The notes: generated by a model not told the origin, from the sequence alone. 60,045 nt of DNA from Amycolatopsis palatopharyngis (GCF_003385185.1 NZ_PQHZ01000040.1:1-60045), one strand, 5' to 3'; shown: positions 41,191 through 50,721, counted from the stretch's first letter. Numbers and translations are program-made.

Positions 41191-42366
41191 TCAGTCGATT
41201 GTGAACGGGTCGTACCGGATTTGGTCCAGCGCCGTGCCTGCCACCAGCATTCGCGACACGGTCGCGCGGATCATCGCTGGCGAGCCCGCGACCAGCACGT
41301 CGTGGTTCGGCCACGCGCCGTGTCGGGTCACGGCGTCCGCCAGTGTTCCGTGCTCGCAGCCCGGCAGTCCCGCGCCGCGCTCCACCACGGGCACGACGCT
41401 CAACCAGGGGTTGGTCGAGGCGAGCATCCGCAGCTGTTCGAGGTCGTACAGATCTTCCCTGGTCTGGCCGCCGTAGAACAGTTTCACGCGCGGGTTTATC
41501 GCCCACTGCGCGAGATCGTCGAGGATCGACCGCAGGGGCGCCACACCGGTACCGCCCGCCAACATCAGCACATCCCTGCCGGACTCCCGGTCGACATTCA
41601 TCCGCCCCAGGGGCGGACCGATGCGCCAGACGTCGCCGCCCTGCGTGTGACTCACGATGGCGCGCGAGACCCAGCCGCCGTCGACCGCGCGTACGTGGAA
41701 CTCCAGAGATCCGTCTGGGCGCGGCGCGTTGGCAGGTGAGAGATACCGCCACAGCCGTGGACGCTGGGGCACTTCAACGCTCATGTACTGCCCCGGCTCG
41801 AACGGCACCGGGTACTCGGGCTCCACCCGGACCAGCGAGAGGTCCCAGGTCAGCCTGCGATGTTCGGCGACCGTCGCATTCCAGAACGGCGGGTTGTCGT
41901 CCGAATCGGCCGAAGCCTGCATCGCCCTGGCGATAATCGTGTAGGCCTCGGCCCACGCGCGTTCGACCTGCGGGGTCCAGTCCGGTCCCAGCTGCCGCTT
42001 GATGGCGGCCAGCAGGGCGGTGCCGACTGCCTCGTAGTGCCCGGAGACCACCCCGAACTTGCGGTGGTCGCGGCCGAGCTGGCGGAGGAACGGTGCGAGG
42101 TCGTCCGGCCGGTCGACCATCTGCACGATGTGTACCAGCGCCCGTACCAGCCTGCCGCGCTGGACCTCCATGTTGATCGGAAAGAAGTCCCGGGTCGCAG
42201 GAGCCAGGGTGAAGAGCATGCCGTAGAAGAACTGGGAGATCTCCGGCGTGTAGGGCTCAGCTATCGCCCACGTGTCCCTGATCAACTGGACCATCGCGGT
42301 TACGGCGGGCGGCGCCTCCCGCGGCGCGGCAGACCGGGGGACAGGGCTGACGGCGTCTGCTGTCAT
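41191..42366 (-). CDS. Flavohemoprotein (globin plus FAD/NAD reductase)
   Basis: A 391-residue protein. The N-terminal globin (about 20-150) has the proximal-His region LGRDHRKFGV and SGHYEAVGTALLAAI. The ferredoxin-reductase part has the FAD motif RLWRYLSPAN near 208, in place of the usual RxYS, and the NAD motif LMLAGGTGVAPLRSIL near 270. Members detoxify nitric oxide to nitrate; a divergent actinobacterial type II acts on other substrates, and the altered FAD motif leaves that possible. The gap upstream contains an AT-rich patch that may hold its control site. Confidence 0.87.
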   Translation of the reverse strand: MTADAVSPVPRSAAPREAPPAVTAMVQLIRDTWAIAEPYTPEISQFFYGMLFTLAPATRDFFPINMEVQRGRLVRALVHIVQMVDRPDDLAPFLRQLGRDHRKFGVVSGHYEAVGTALLAAIKRQLGPDWTPQVERAWAEAYTIIARAMQASADSDDNPPFWNATVAEHRRLTWDLSLVRVEPEYPVPFEPGQYMSVEVPQRPRLWRYLSPANAPRPDGSLEFHVRAVDGGWVSRAIVSHTQGGDVWRIGPPLGRMNVDRESGRDVLMLAGGTGVAPLRSILDDLAQWAINPRVKLFYGGQTREDLYDLEQLRMLASTNPWLSVVPVVERGAGLPGCEHGTLADAVTRHGAWPNHDVLVAGSPAMIRATVSRMLVAGTALDQIRYDPFTID

Positions 42367-42756
42367 TACTCTCCGGTCCCGGTGTCATCCTCTGCGTCTC
42401 GACGGCGTCCCGGTATCCGAGAGCAGGATGTGCTCAAGGTGCCAGGCTTGCGCTTCCGATTATTCACGAACGGGTGACCGCCGCCGTCACTCCAGTCATC
42501 GGCAGGTCAGTGACCCACCTTGACCCTTGAAACTTCATGAATATTCCACCTTTCGGATAACGCATCTCGCACAACATATGTCGCCGATCGCTCATGCGGT
42601 AGACGCTGCCCGAGTTGTCCGCGCGGGTTGCTCCGGTCGGGTGGTGTACAGCGGGTAACCGCGTGCGCGAGCTCACTCAGCGTGTATTTGCGCCACGCAA
42701 CTAACCAGGGTTAAAGTTGCATAGGGCAAGTAAGTAATTTCAGGCTGGAGGTTGCT
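42367..42756. promoter_or_regulatory. Divergent control region, flavohemoprotein and MarR-MFS
   Basis: This 390-base gap holds no gene. An AT-richer patch around 42525-42590 (with tcatgaatattcc and acaacatatg) is the likely flavohemoprotein promoter side, and might include a nitric-oxide-responsive NsrR-type site, which cannot be confirmed by eye. On the right, a 24-base inverted repeat gcaact/agttgc (42696-42719) lies 37 bases before the MarR GTG. Confidence 0.55.
42696..42719. promoter_or_regulatory. Candidate MarR operator
   Basis: Six-base perfect arms gcaact and agttgc frame a 12-base centre that itself contains aacc-agg-gtt. The size and position, just upstream of the MarR gene, fit an autoregulatory MarR dimer site. 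Confidence 0.65.
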
Positions 42757-43254
42757 GTGAACGCGGCCGACGAGGCGAGCCTCGAGCTGATTCGCCAGCT
42801 CAGAACCTCAGGCCAGCTCCAGCATGCCTGGACGGCGCAGCTCTGGCAGGCCGATATCGGGCCGCACCCGGCTGCGGCGGCCCTGCTCGCCGAGCTGCAC
42901 CGCTGTGGCGAGATCCGGCCATCCGAACTGGCCAGGCGCAGGATGATCGACCTCTCCGTGGTGAGCAGGCAGATCACCCAGCTCACCGGTGCGGGACTGG
43001 TCGAACGCAGACCAGCTCCGGAGGACGGGCGAGCGGCGCTGGTCCGGGTTTCCGAACGGGGAGAGCAGGAACTGGCGCGCTGGCGCCGCCTGCACCTCGA
43101 CCTCTTCCGCAGGGCGCTGGACGGCTGGGCGGAACAGGACGTGCGAGCGCTGGCCGAGCGGCTCGGCGCCGTCAATGCGGACCTGCGTGCCGTGCTGGCC
43201 GGTCGCGAGGACCCGCAACCGCTGCCCGCCCGCTACGGACAAGACACGGAGTGA
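42757..43254 (+). CDS. MarR family regulator
   Basis: A 165-residue winged-helix protein. The DNA-binding part is GEIRPSELARRRMIDLSVVSRQITQLTGAGLVERR near 50-85, followed by the wing DGRAALVRVSERGEQ. ctggagg lies 7 bases before the GTG. The stop is followed 8 bases later by the preferred start of the efflux gene, which it probably represses through the 42696-42719 palindrome until a drug-like ligand binds. Confidence 0.9.
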   Translation: MNAADEASLELIRQLRTSGQLQHAWTAQLWQADIGPHPAAAALLAELHRCGEIRPSELARRRMIDLSVVSRQITQLTGAGLVERRPAPEDGRAALVRVSERGEQELARWRRLHLDLFRRALDGWAEQDVRALAERLGAVNADLRAVLAGREDPQPLPARYGQDTE

Positions 43255-43262
43255 GAAAGAGA

Positions 43263-44906
43263 ATGCACAACGGGACCGGCACAGCCGAGGCCACCGAATC
43301 CGGCGCCGCCGAGGCGCCGATGAGCCACCGCCAGATCATGCGGGCCCTTTCCGGCTTGCTGCTGGCGCTGCTGGTCGCGATCCTCTCCTCGACCATCGTG
43401 TCGAACGCGCTGCCGACGATCCTGGCTGACCTGGGCGGCTCGCAGAGTGAGTACACCTGGGTGGTCACGGCGATGCTGCTGACCGCGTGTGCGACCACCC
43501 CGATCTGGGGGAAACTCTCCGACCTGTTCAGCAAGAAACTGCTGTATCAGCTGGCCATCGTCATCTTCACCGTCGGCTCGGTGCTCGGTGGCATCGCCCA
43601 GTCGATGCCCCAGCTGATCGCGTTCCGCGCGCTGCAGGGCATTGGAATGGGTGGTCTGCAGGCATTGATCCAGGTGGTGATCGCGGCGATGATCTCCCCG
43701 AGGGACCGTGGCCGTTACACCGGCTATATCGGCGCGACCTTCGCGGTCGCGACCGTATCCGGTCCCATCCTCGGCGGTGTCATTGTGGACAGTCCGCTCG
43801 GCTGGCGCTGGTGTTTCTGGGTCAGCGTGCCACTCGCGGTGGCGGCCTTCATCGTGCTCGGCAGGACGTTGCATCTGCCGGTGATCCGCCGAAAGGTCAG
43901 GATCGACTGGCTCGGTGCCACCCTGCTCGTCGGAGGTGTCGCGCTCCTGCTGATCTGGATCTCGCTGGCGGGCAAGAGTTTCGCCTGGGTGTCCGGCACC
44001 TCGCTGCTCTACATCGGCGGCGCTGTGGCCGCGCTGGCGCTAGCCGTGTTCGTGGAGTCCAGAGTGAGCGAGCCGGTGCTGCCGCTACGGCTGTTCGCGG
44101 GCCGCACCTTCACCCTCTCCGTGCTCGGGACGCTCGCGGTCGGCACGGCGATGTTCGGTGGCGCGGTCTTCCTCGGGCAGTACTACCAGATCGCCAGGGG
44201 TTACTCGCCGACGCACGCGGGGCTGATGACCCTGCCGATGGTGCTCGGTTTGTTCCTGTCCTCCACCATCGCCGGGCAGATCATCTCCCGTACCGGGCGC
44301 ACGAAGCCGTTCTTGGTCGGCGGCGCCGTGCTGCTGGTGCTCGGGCTCGGTCTGCTCGGCACCGTCGACCACACCACCGATCTCACCCTGATGGGCGGCT
44401 ACCTCGCGTTGATGGGGATCGGGGTCGGCTCGTTGATGCAGAACCTGGTGCTGGTCGTGCAGAACACCGTCAGCATGCGGGACATGGGCTCGGCCTCTTC
44501 GGTGGTGACCTTCTTCCGCACCCTCGGCGGCTCGGCCGGCGTCTCCGCACTCGGAGCGGTGCTGGCCACCCAGGTGAGCAACCGGATCGCCGAATCGCTG
44601 GCCCGCCTGGGGGTCTCCAGTCCTGAAGCCACCACGGGCGGCGGGGGCACGCTCGATGTCGACTCTTTGCCTGCCGCGGTCCAGGAGGTTGTGCGCGCCG
44701 CGTACGGCGATGCCACAGGCACGATCTTCCTGGTCGCCGCGTGCATCGCCGTGGTCACGCTGGTCGCCGTGCTGTTCCTGCGCGAGACGCCGCTGCGCAC
44801 CACACTGGACACGGCCGACGAGCAGGACGTTGGACAGCAAGAGGGCGGGCGCACCACGCGGTCCGTGGTGCGCCCGCCCGTCGTATCGCAGGTCAGCGGC
44901 AGTTGA
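43263..44906 (+). CDS. MFS drug efflux transporter (DHA2/EmrB-QacA type)
   Basis: A 547-residue, 14-helix exporter. It shows the DHA2 pattern: a first helix ending in STIVSNALPTILADLGG, motif A GKLSDLFSKK, and motif C GPILGGVIVDS near 168. About 65 residues after the last helix form a hydrophilic tail. It exports cationic drugs or antibiotics by proton antiport. ATG 43263 is chosen; GTG 43251 is possible. The tail coding sequence runs through a strong terminator-like hairpin (44843-44879), so the true end may be variable. Confidence 0.9.
   Translation: MHNGTGTAEATESGAAEAPMSHRQIMRALSGLLLALLVAILSSTIVSNALPTILADLGGSQSEYTWVVTAMLLTACATTPIWGKLSDLFSKKLLYQLAIVIFTVGSVLGGIAQSMPQLIAFRALQGIGMGGLQALIQVVIAAMISPRDRGRYTGYIGATFAVATVSGPILGGVIVDSPLGWRWCFWVSVPLAVAAFIVLGRTLHLPVIRRKVRIDWLGATLLVGGVALLLIWISLAGKSFAWVSGTSLLYIGGAVAALALAVFVESRVSEPVLPLRLFAGRTFTLSVLGTLAVGTAMFGGAVFLGQYYQIARGYSPTHAGLMTLPMVLGLFLSSTIAGQIISRTGRTKPFLVGGAVLLVLGLGLLGTVDHTTDLTLMGGYLALMGIGVGSLMQNLVLVVQNTVSMRDMGSASSVVTFFRTLGGSAGVSALGAVLATQVSNRIAESLARLGVSSPEATTGGGGTLDVDSLPAAVQEVVRAAYGDATGTIFLVAACIAVVTLVAVLFLRETPLRTTLDTADEQDVGQQEGGRTTRSVVRPPVVSQVSGS
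44843..44879. terminator. Hairpin inside the 3' end of the MFS gene
   Basis: A perfect 16-bp GC-rich stem (44843-44858 with 44864-44879) closes a 5-base loop (cggtc). It lies between the MFS core and the converging AGCS gene, but 27 bases before the MFS stop codon. Confidence 0.85.
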
Positions 44907-46514
44907 TCAGCCGACGCGCTCTTCCTCGGTGTCGGTGTCGGTCCGGTGCACCTCGCCGGTGCGCATCTTCTCGCGGTAGGCCTTGACCTCCCGCTTCACC
45001 ACCGGCACCAGGATGTAGAGGCCGATGATGTTGACCAGCGCGAGCAGGAACAGCACCGCGTCGGCGAAGCTGAGCACGCTGCCCAGGGTGAGCACCGAGC
45101 CCGCGACGATGAACAGGCAGAAGACCAGCTGGTAGATCCGCTCGCTCGTCATGCTCTTGCCGAACAGGTAGGTCCACGCCTTCTGGCCGTAGTAGCCCCA
45201 CGTGATCATCGTGGAGATCGCGAACAGGGCGACCGCGACGGTCAGCACGTACGGGAACCAGGGCAGCACCGACTCGAACGCGGTGGACGTCACCGTGACG
45301 CCGTCGGCCGTCGTGCCGTCCGCGAGGTAGTCAGCCTTCGCATCCGTCCAGAACTGGGTCCTGGCGATGACGATGGTGAGGGCGGTCATCGTGCAGACGA
45401 TCACGGTGTCGATGAACGGCTCGAGCAGCGCGACGTAGCCCTCGGTGACCGGGTGCTTCGTCTTCACCGCGGAGTGCGCGATCGGCGCGGAACCAAGGCC
45501 GGCCTCGTTCGAGAACGCGGCACGCTGGAAGCCGACGATCAGAGCGCCGATGGCACCACCGGCGACGCTGGCCGGGGCGAACGCGCCACCGATGATGTCG
45601 CCGATCGCTTCGGGGACGCTGGTGATGTTGACCAGGATGACGATGAGGCAGGCGGTGACGTAGATGATCGCCATCGAGGGAACCAGGCGGCTGGTGACGG
45701 CGCCGATGGACTTGATGCCACCGATGACGACCGCGCCGACGACCAGGGCGAGCCCGATACCGAAGATCAGCGCGGCGCCGTCACTGCCGAGGAAACCGTC
45801 GTCGCCACCCGTCACGTCGCGAATCTGCGCGAACGTCTGGTTGGCCTGGAACATGTTCCCGCCGGCGATCCCGAAGAACAGGAGCATGATCGCGGCGAGC
45901 ACCGCGAGTACCTTGCCGAGGACGACGCCGAAGCCGTTGTCGAACCGCTCCGCGATGCCCTTGCGCAGGTAGTGCATCGGGCCACCGGAGACCGTCCCGT
46001 CGGCGTGTACCTCCCGGTACTTCACGCCGAGTGTGCACTCGACGAACTTGGTACACATGCCGAGGAGACCGGCGAGGATCATCCAGAACGTGGCACCCGC
46101 ACCACCGATGGTGACGGCGACACCGACACCCGCGATATTGCCGAGGCCGACGGTTCCCGACACTGCCGAACTGAGCGCCTGGAAGTGGGTGATCTCCCCG
46201 GGCTCGTCCTTGCGGGTCCACTTGCCCCGGACGATCTGCAGCGCGAGCTTGAAGCTGCGGAACTGGATGAAGCCGAAGTAGATGGTGAAGACCGTCGCGG
46301 CCAGAACCAGCCAGCCGACGATCCACGGGAAGGTGGTACCGAAGACCGTGACCTCGGCGAAGACGAAGGCCGATAATCCGTCGGATATCGGATTGAAGAT
46401 GTTGTTGATCCAGTCCTCGATGGAGGCGAGGGTTCCACCCTCCGCAGCGAGGACCTGCGTTGATGAACCCGGCGACGAGCTCGTGGCCGACAGACCGGCG
46501 TTGATGACTGACAT
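44907..46514 (-). CDS. Alanine/glycine:cation symporter (AGCS family)
   Basis: A 535-residue carrier with about eleven helices. AGCS blocks are present: SSAVSGTVGLGNIAGVGVAVTIGGAGATFWM near 115, GGPMHYLRKG near 175, QRAAFSNEAGLGSAPIAHSAVKT near 330 and STMITWGYYGQKAW near 435. It takes up alanine or glycine with sodium or protons. The N-terminal ~45 residues include a Ser-rich leader unusual for the family. The start ATG at 46514 has no strong ribosome binding site. Confidence 0.92.
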   Translation of the reverse strand: MSVINAGLSATSSSPGSSTQVLAAEGGTLASIEDWINNIFNPISDGLSAFVFAEVTVFGTTFPWIVGWLVLAATVFTIYFGFIQFRSFKLALQIVRGKWTRKDEPGEITHFQALSSAVSGTVGLGNIAGVGVAVTIGGAGATFWMILAGLLGMCTKFVECTLGVKYREVHADGTVSGGPMHYLRKGIAERFDNGFGVVLGKVLAVLAAIMLLFFGIAGGNMFQANQTFAQIRDVTGGDDGFLGSDGAALIFGIGLALVVGAVVIGGIKSIGAVTSRLVPSMAIIYVTACLIVILVNITSVPEAIGDIIGGAFAPASVAGGAIGALIVGFQRAAFSNEAGLGSAPIAHSAVKTKHPVTEGYVALLEPFIDTVIVCTMTALTIVIARTQFWTDAKADYLADGTTADGVTVTSTAFESVLPWFPYVLTVAVALFAISTMITWGYYGQKAWTYLFGKSMTSERIYQLVFCLFIVAGSVLTLGSVLSFADAVLFLLALVNIIGLYILVPVVKREVKAYREKMRTGEVHRTDTDTEEERVG

Positions 46515-46617
46515 GGTCCGGTAGTGGACCCAATGTTGGCCGCAAATACAAGTGTTCGGGCCTATCTAATTACCACTTTGCGCACCTTGTTTACCCAGGT
46601 CGTACTTCTGTCACTCT

Positions 46618-46673
46618 TTGTAACCGAAGAGGTGCGACCAGTGTAGCGCGAGATTGAGCGGAACACGCTCAAC
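46618..46673 (+). promoter_or_regulatory. clpB promoter with HAIR box
   Basis: A possible -35 ttgtaa (46618-46623) and -10 gtgtag (46641-46646) are spaced by 17 bases. They are followed by the HAIR element attgagc-N7-gctcaac at 46653-46673. The HAIR arms match six of seven consensus positions on each side, after allowing the outer bases. HspR control of clpB is established in Streptomyces and mycobacteria. Confidence 0.78.
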
Positions 46674-46750
46674 TTTCCTGACGTTATGCATAGCGACGAC
46701 GATTGCGAGAGCCTGTCATCAGGCACGGCGACCAACACAGAGGTGAGGGG

Positions 46751-49360
46751 ATGGACGCTTTCAATCCGACCACGAAGGCTCAGCAGGCGATCTCTTCGGC
46801 CGCGCAGGCGGCGACGATGGCGGGCAACCCGCATGTCGCATCCGCGCACCTGCTCGGCGCGCTGCTGGCCCAGGGCGACGGTCTCGCCCATCCGCTGCTG
46901 ACCGCGGTGGGCGCCGACCCGGAGCAGGTACACAAGGAGCTGGAGCCGATCACCAACGGGCTGCCCTCCGCCACCGGAGCCACGGTCTCCAGCCCGCAGT
47001 TCGACACGGCCGCGGTAAAGGCACTGACCCACGCCCAGAAACTGGCCACCGAACTCGGCGATGAGTTCGTTTCCACCGAGCACGTACTCGTCGGTCTCGC
47101 CGCCGAGGGTGGCGCTGTCGCCGGCCTGCTGACCCGCCACGGTGCGACGCCGGACGCGCTGAAGGAGGCCTTCACGAAGGTAAGGGGATCGGCGCGGGTG
47201 ACCAGCCCGGATCCGGAAGGAACCTTCCAGGCGCTGGAGAAGTACGGCATCGATCTGACCGAACGGGCCCGTGCGGGTGAGCTGGACCCGGTGATCGGCA
47301 GGGACACCGAGATCCGTCGTGTCGTGCAGGTGCTCTCCCGGCGCACCAAGAACAACCCGGTGCTGATCGGGGAGCCCGGTGTCGGCAAGACGGCGATCGT
47401 CGAGGGACTCGCCCAGCGAATCATCGCGGGAGACGTGCCGGAGTCGCTGCGCGGGAAACGCGTGGTCGCGCTGGACCTCGGCTCGATGGTGGCCGGCGCG
47501 AAGTTTCGCGGTGAGTTCGAGGAGCGGCTCAAGGCCGTCCTCAAGGAGATCACCGACTCCGCGGGTCAGGTTGTCACGTTCATCGACGAACTGCACACGA
47601 TCGTCGGCGCAGGCGCCACCGGAGAAGGTGCCATGGACGCGGGCAACATGATCAAGCCGATGCTCGCGAGGGGTGAGCTGCGGATGGTCGGTGCGACCAC
47701 ACTCGACGAGTACCGCCAGCACATCGAGAAGGACGCCGCGCTGGAGCGCCGCTTCCAGCAGGTGGTCGTCGGCGAGCCGTCCATCGAGGACACCATCGGC
47801 ATTCTGCGTGGCCTCAAGGAGCGCTACGAGGTCCACCACGGTGTGCGGATCACCGACGCCGCGCTGGTCTCCGCCGCGACTCTTTCCGACCGCTACATCA
47901 CCGCCCGGTTCCTGCCGGACAAGGCGATCGATCTGGTCGACGAGGCCGCGTCCCGGCTGCGGATGGAGATCGACTCCCGGCCGGTCGAGATCGACGAGGT
48001 CGAACGTGCGGTGCGCCGGATGGAGATCGAGGAGATGGCATTGTCCAAAGAGGACGACGTCGCGTCCGGGGAACGGCTGGCGGTCTTGCGCGCCGAACTG
48101 GCCGAGAAGCGCGAGCAGCTCAGCGGCCTGACCGCTCGCTGGCAGAACGAGAAGGGCTCCATCGAGAAGGTCCGCGACCTGAAGGAGCGGCTGGAGCAGC
48201 TGCGCGGGGAGTCGGAACGGGCCGAGCGCGACGGTGACCTCGGCCGGGCCGCGGAGTTGCGGTACGGCAAGATCCCGTCGCTGGAGAAGGAGCTCGAGGC
48301 CGCGACCGCGGCGACGGAGACCTCCGCCAGTGCCGACGTGATGCTCAAGGAGGAGGTCGGCGCCGACGACGTCGCCGACGTCGTGAGTGCGTGGACCGGC
48401 ATTCCCGCAGGCAGGTTGCTCGAGGGCGAGACGGGCAAGCTGCTGCGTATGGAGGAGGAGCTGACCCGCAGGGTGATCGGGCAGGAGGAGGCCGTCCGGG
48501 TCGTGTCCGACGCGGTGCGCCGGACGAGGGCAGGCGTCGCCGATCCGGACCGGCCGACCGGCTCGTTCCTGTTCCTCGGCCCGACCGGGGTCGGCAAGAC
48601 CGAGCTGGCCAAGGCGCTCGCGGAGTTCCTGTTCGACGACGAGCGGGCGATGTTGCGTATCGACATGAGCGAGTACAGCGAGAAGCACAGCGTGGCTCGG
48701 CTTGTCGGCGCACCGCCCGGGTACGTCGGCTACGACCAGGGTGGCCAGCTGACCGAGTCCGTGCGGCGCAGGCCGTATTCGGTGGTGCTGCTCGACGAGG
48801 TGGAGAAGGCGCACCCGGACGTGTTCGACGTGCTGCTCCAGGTGCTGGACGACGGTCGCCTGACCGATGGCCAGGGTCGTACGGTCGACTTCCGCAACAC
48901 GATCCTGATCCTGACCTCCAACCTCGGTTCGCAGGCGATCGCCGACGCGGCGCTGGACGAGCGGGAGCGCAGGGAAGCCGTACTGTCGGTGGTGCAGCGG
49001 CACTTCAAGCCGGAGTTCCTCAACCGGCTGGACGACATCGTGGTGTTCCACGCTCTCGACACCGAGCAGTTGACGTCCATTGTGGATATCCAGGTCGACC
49101 GGCTGGGTCGCAGGCTGGCCCAGCGCAGGCTCACCCTCGAGGTGACGCCCGCCGCCCGGGAGTGGCTCGCGATGAACGGGTTCGATCCGATCTACGGTGC
49201 CCGTCCGTTGCGCAGGCTGGTCCAGTCCGCGATCGGTGACCAGCTGGCCAAGCAGTTGCTGGCCGGCGAGATCCGGGACGGCGACACGGTCAATGTCGAC
49301 ACGTCGCTGGTGGAGGCCGGCAACACCCTCAGCGTCACCCGCGCCCCCTCCGCGCCCTAA
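46751..49360 (+). CDS. clpB: Disaggregase ClpB
   Basis: An 869-residue Hsp100. The Clp-N domain (about 5-140) is followed by AAA1 with Walker A GEPGVGKT near 207. The middle coiled-coil domain runs about 400-530 (EDDVASGERLAVLRAELAEKREQ). AAA2 has Walker A GPTGVGKT near 610 and LLDEVEKAHPDVF. It resolves aggregates with DnaK-DnaJ-GrpE encoded at 34-38 kb. ATG 46751 follows gtgagggg. It is read as a single gene behind its own HAIR-controlled promoter, and two palindromic elements follow. Confidence 0.97.
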   Translation: MDAFNPTTKAQQAISSAAQAATMAGNPHVASAHLLGALLAQGDGLAHPLLTAVGADPEQVHKELEPITNGLPSATGATVSSPQFDTAAVKALTHAQKLATELGDEFVSTEHVLVGLAAEGGAVAGLLTRHGATPDALKEAFTKVRGSARVTSPDPEGTFQALEKYGIDLTERARAGELDPVIGRDTEIRRVVQVLSRRTKNNPVLIGEPGVGKTAIVEGLAQRIIAGDVPESLRGKRVVALDLGSMVAGAKFRGEFEERLKAVLKEITDSAGQVVTFIDELHTIVGAGATGEGAMDAGNMIKPMLARGELRMVGATTLDEYRQHIEKDAALERRFQQVVVGEPSIEDTIGILRGLKERYEVHHGVRITDAALVSAATLSDRYITARFLPDKAIDLVDEAASRLRMEIDSRPVEIDEVERAVRRMEIEEMALSKEDDVASGERLAVLRAELAEKREQLSGLTARWQNEKGSIEKVRDLKERLEQLRGESERAERDGDLGRAAELRYGKIPSLEKELEAATAATETSASADVMLKEEVGADDVADVVSAWTGIPAGRLLEGETGKLLRMEEELTRRVIGQEEAVRVVSDAVRRTRAGVADPDRPTGSFLFLGPTGVGKTELAKALAEFLFDDERAMLRIDMSEYSEKHSVARLVGAPPGYVGYDQGGQLTESVRRRPYSVVLLDEVEKAHPDVFDVLLQVLDDGRLTDGQGRTVDFRNTILILTSNLGSQAIADAALDERERREAVLSVVQRHFKPEFLNRLDDIVVFHALDTEQLTSIVDIQVDRLGRRLAQRRLTLEVTPAAREWLAMNGFDPIYGARPLRRLVQSAIGDQLAKQLLAGEIRDGDTVNVDTSLVEAGNTLSVTRAPSAP

Positions 49361-49379
49361 CCCCGCGCGACCCTCCTCC

Positions 49380-49473
49380 CTCGCACTTTCCCGGGAAAGT
49401 GCGAGTCCCGTAACGCGTTCTCGCACGTCGCCCACCTCCACGAGGCGCGCTTTCCCGGGAAAGCGCGCCTCGT
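49380..49473. repeat. Palindromic element cluster 2 (two copies)
   Basis: Two perfect palindromes share the core CTTTCCCGGGAAAG: 49380-49405 (26 bp) and 49440-49473 (34 bp). The second has different outer arms (gaggcgcg/cgcgcctc) that are compensated on both sides. They lie right after clpB and before the next plus-strand gene, so they can serve as its terminator. Confidence 0.9.
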
Positions 49474-49540
49474 TTGGCCCGAACGGGTGGCGGCGACACG
49501 GCCTGCTGATCTTGGTGCGAACCGAGTGGGGGATACCCTG

Positions 49541-50311
49541 GTGCTCGTGGGTATTCCAGCGTGGATCTGGTTCGTCATCGCCGTCGTCGCCGCTGTGGCC
49601 GGACTGGCGTTGCTGGCTGTCGACCGGGCCAAGGAAGGGTCCCGGAACCGCGAGCGCGCCCGATGGGCCGACCTGCGCGGATGGCAGTTCGTCGAGGAGG
49701 ACGAGCGGCTGCCGCAGCGGTGGGCCGCCGGTGCCATCGGGTACTTCGGCGCCGAAGCGGCTGTCAACGTCGTCGCCGGTTCGACGTTCACCTCCGACGG
49801 CAGGCGCTCCGTCTTCGTCTTCGACGTCGAGTCCGATGGCGTGATCCCCGCCGTGATCGTCGCGGTGCGCTGCAACCGGGTGCACCCCGTGCTGCTCGAA
49901 CTGTGGCTGGCGAGTGTGCCGTTCCAGCGTGCGGAGATGCCCGAACTGCTCGGCCCAGTCGGCCAGCGCTACGCCTTCGCCGACGATATCGCCGGTGCTC
50001 GCAATCTGATCACGCAGGAACTCGTGGACGCCGCCGACGCACTCGGTGGGGACGTCGGCGTCGCCTGGCTGGAAGGCGAGTGGGTGCTCGCGAGTGTCGC
50101 ACCCAACGTCGGCCCTTCCCGGCTGGAGCGGCTGCTGCGCGATCTCGGCGAGATCGCCGACATCGTCGACCCGTTCGACGAGGACATGGCCCCTGACAGG
50201 CAGTGGGAGCAGGCCGACGGCGACGTCGACCCCCTCGGCGGAGCGGGCGACCCCGACGCAGGCCTGATGAGCGGCGCGGACGACCTGCCGAGCAGGCAGC
50301 ACCCGTTCTAG
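49541..50311 (+). CDS. Hypothetical single-pass membrane protein
   Basis: A 256-residue protein with one N-terminal helix (about 5-25) followed by a soluble region containing RGWQFVEEDERLPQRW and FVFDVESDGVIPAVIVAVR. The C-terminal tail is Asp/Gly-rich and disordered. No domain is recognised. gggggа-like purines lie 8 bases ahead of GTG 49541, and the start sits right before the membrane segment. Converges on the small gene at 50335 with a 23-base gap. Orientation suggests a cytoplasmic C-terminus, but this is not certain. Confidence 0.7.
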   Translation: MLVGIPAWIWFVIAVVAAVAGLALLAVDRAKEGSRNRERARWADLRGWQFVEEDERLPQRWAAGAIGYFGAEAAVNVVAGSTFTSDGRRSVFVFDVESDGVIPAVIVAVRCNRVHPVLLELWLASVPFQRAEMPELLGPVGQRYAFADDIAGARNLITQELVDAADALGGDVGVAWLEGEWVLASVAPNVGPSRLERLLRDLGEIADIVDPFDEDMAPDRQWEQADGDVDPLGGAGDPDAGLMSGADDLPSRQHPF

Positions 50312-50334
50312 GGCCACCGTGGGAAGCCACCGGC

Positions 50335-50625
50335 CTAGCCGCTGGGGGTGAACTCCCCCAGGTCGAGGCTGCCGCTGAACTTCCCCTGGTCGGGCAAGTC
50401 GTCGGACTCGGGTCTTTCGCGCGGGATCGGAGCGGTGGCGCTCAGGTCCAGATAGCGCGGCCGCAGCTCGCGCTCCTCGACCGCGGCCGCGTAGCCCAGC
50501 GCGTACGCGCCGGTCTCCGGTTCGGTGCCGCTGTCCGCCTCGCCGCCGTAGGTCCCGTCGTCCATCGCGGCGGAGTAGCCCTTGATGAACGAGATGTATT
50601 CGCCTGAGCCGTTCTCATCAGTCAT
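50335..50625 (-). CDS. Small acidic hypothetical protein
   Basis: A 96-residue acidic protein (MTDENGSGEYISFIKGYSA) with a central ETGAYALGYAAAVEERELRPRYLDL segment and a Pro/Asp-rich tail. No known domain, signal or membrane segment is seen. It diverges from the SDR gene with 96 bases between. Confidence 0.6.
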   Translation of the reverse strand: MTDENGSGEYISFIKGYSAAMDDGTYGGEADSGTEPETGAYALGYAAAVEERELRPRYLDLSATAPIPRERPESDDLPDQGKFSGSLDLGEFTPSG

Positions 50626-50721
50626 GAAGATGCTGTCCGCTCGTAGTACGTCGCACGGAAGGGTTTACCCGAGCACGGTCGGTGACCTTCATGTGGTGGC
50701 GCGTGACGGTACGGTTTGCCC

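Noticed and set aside
46515..46617. Possible glycine-type riboswitch upstream of the AGCS gene
   Set aside because: The gap is AT-rich but shows no conserved riboswitch core or paired aptamer helices that could be recognised by eye.
46562..50317. A 1251-codon open frame antisense to clpB and the following gene
   Set aside because: It is a by-product of strong third-position GC bias opposite clpB. The translation is low-complexity with Arg/Asp/Val/Gly richness, has no known domain, and crosses gene boundaries and palindromic repeats.
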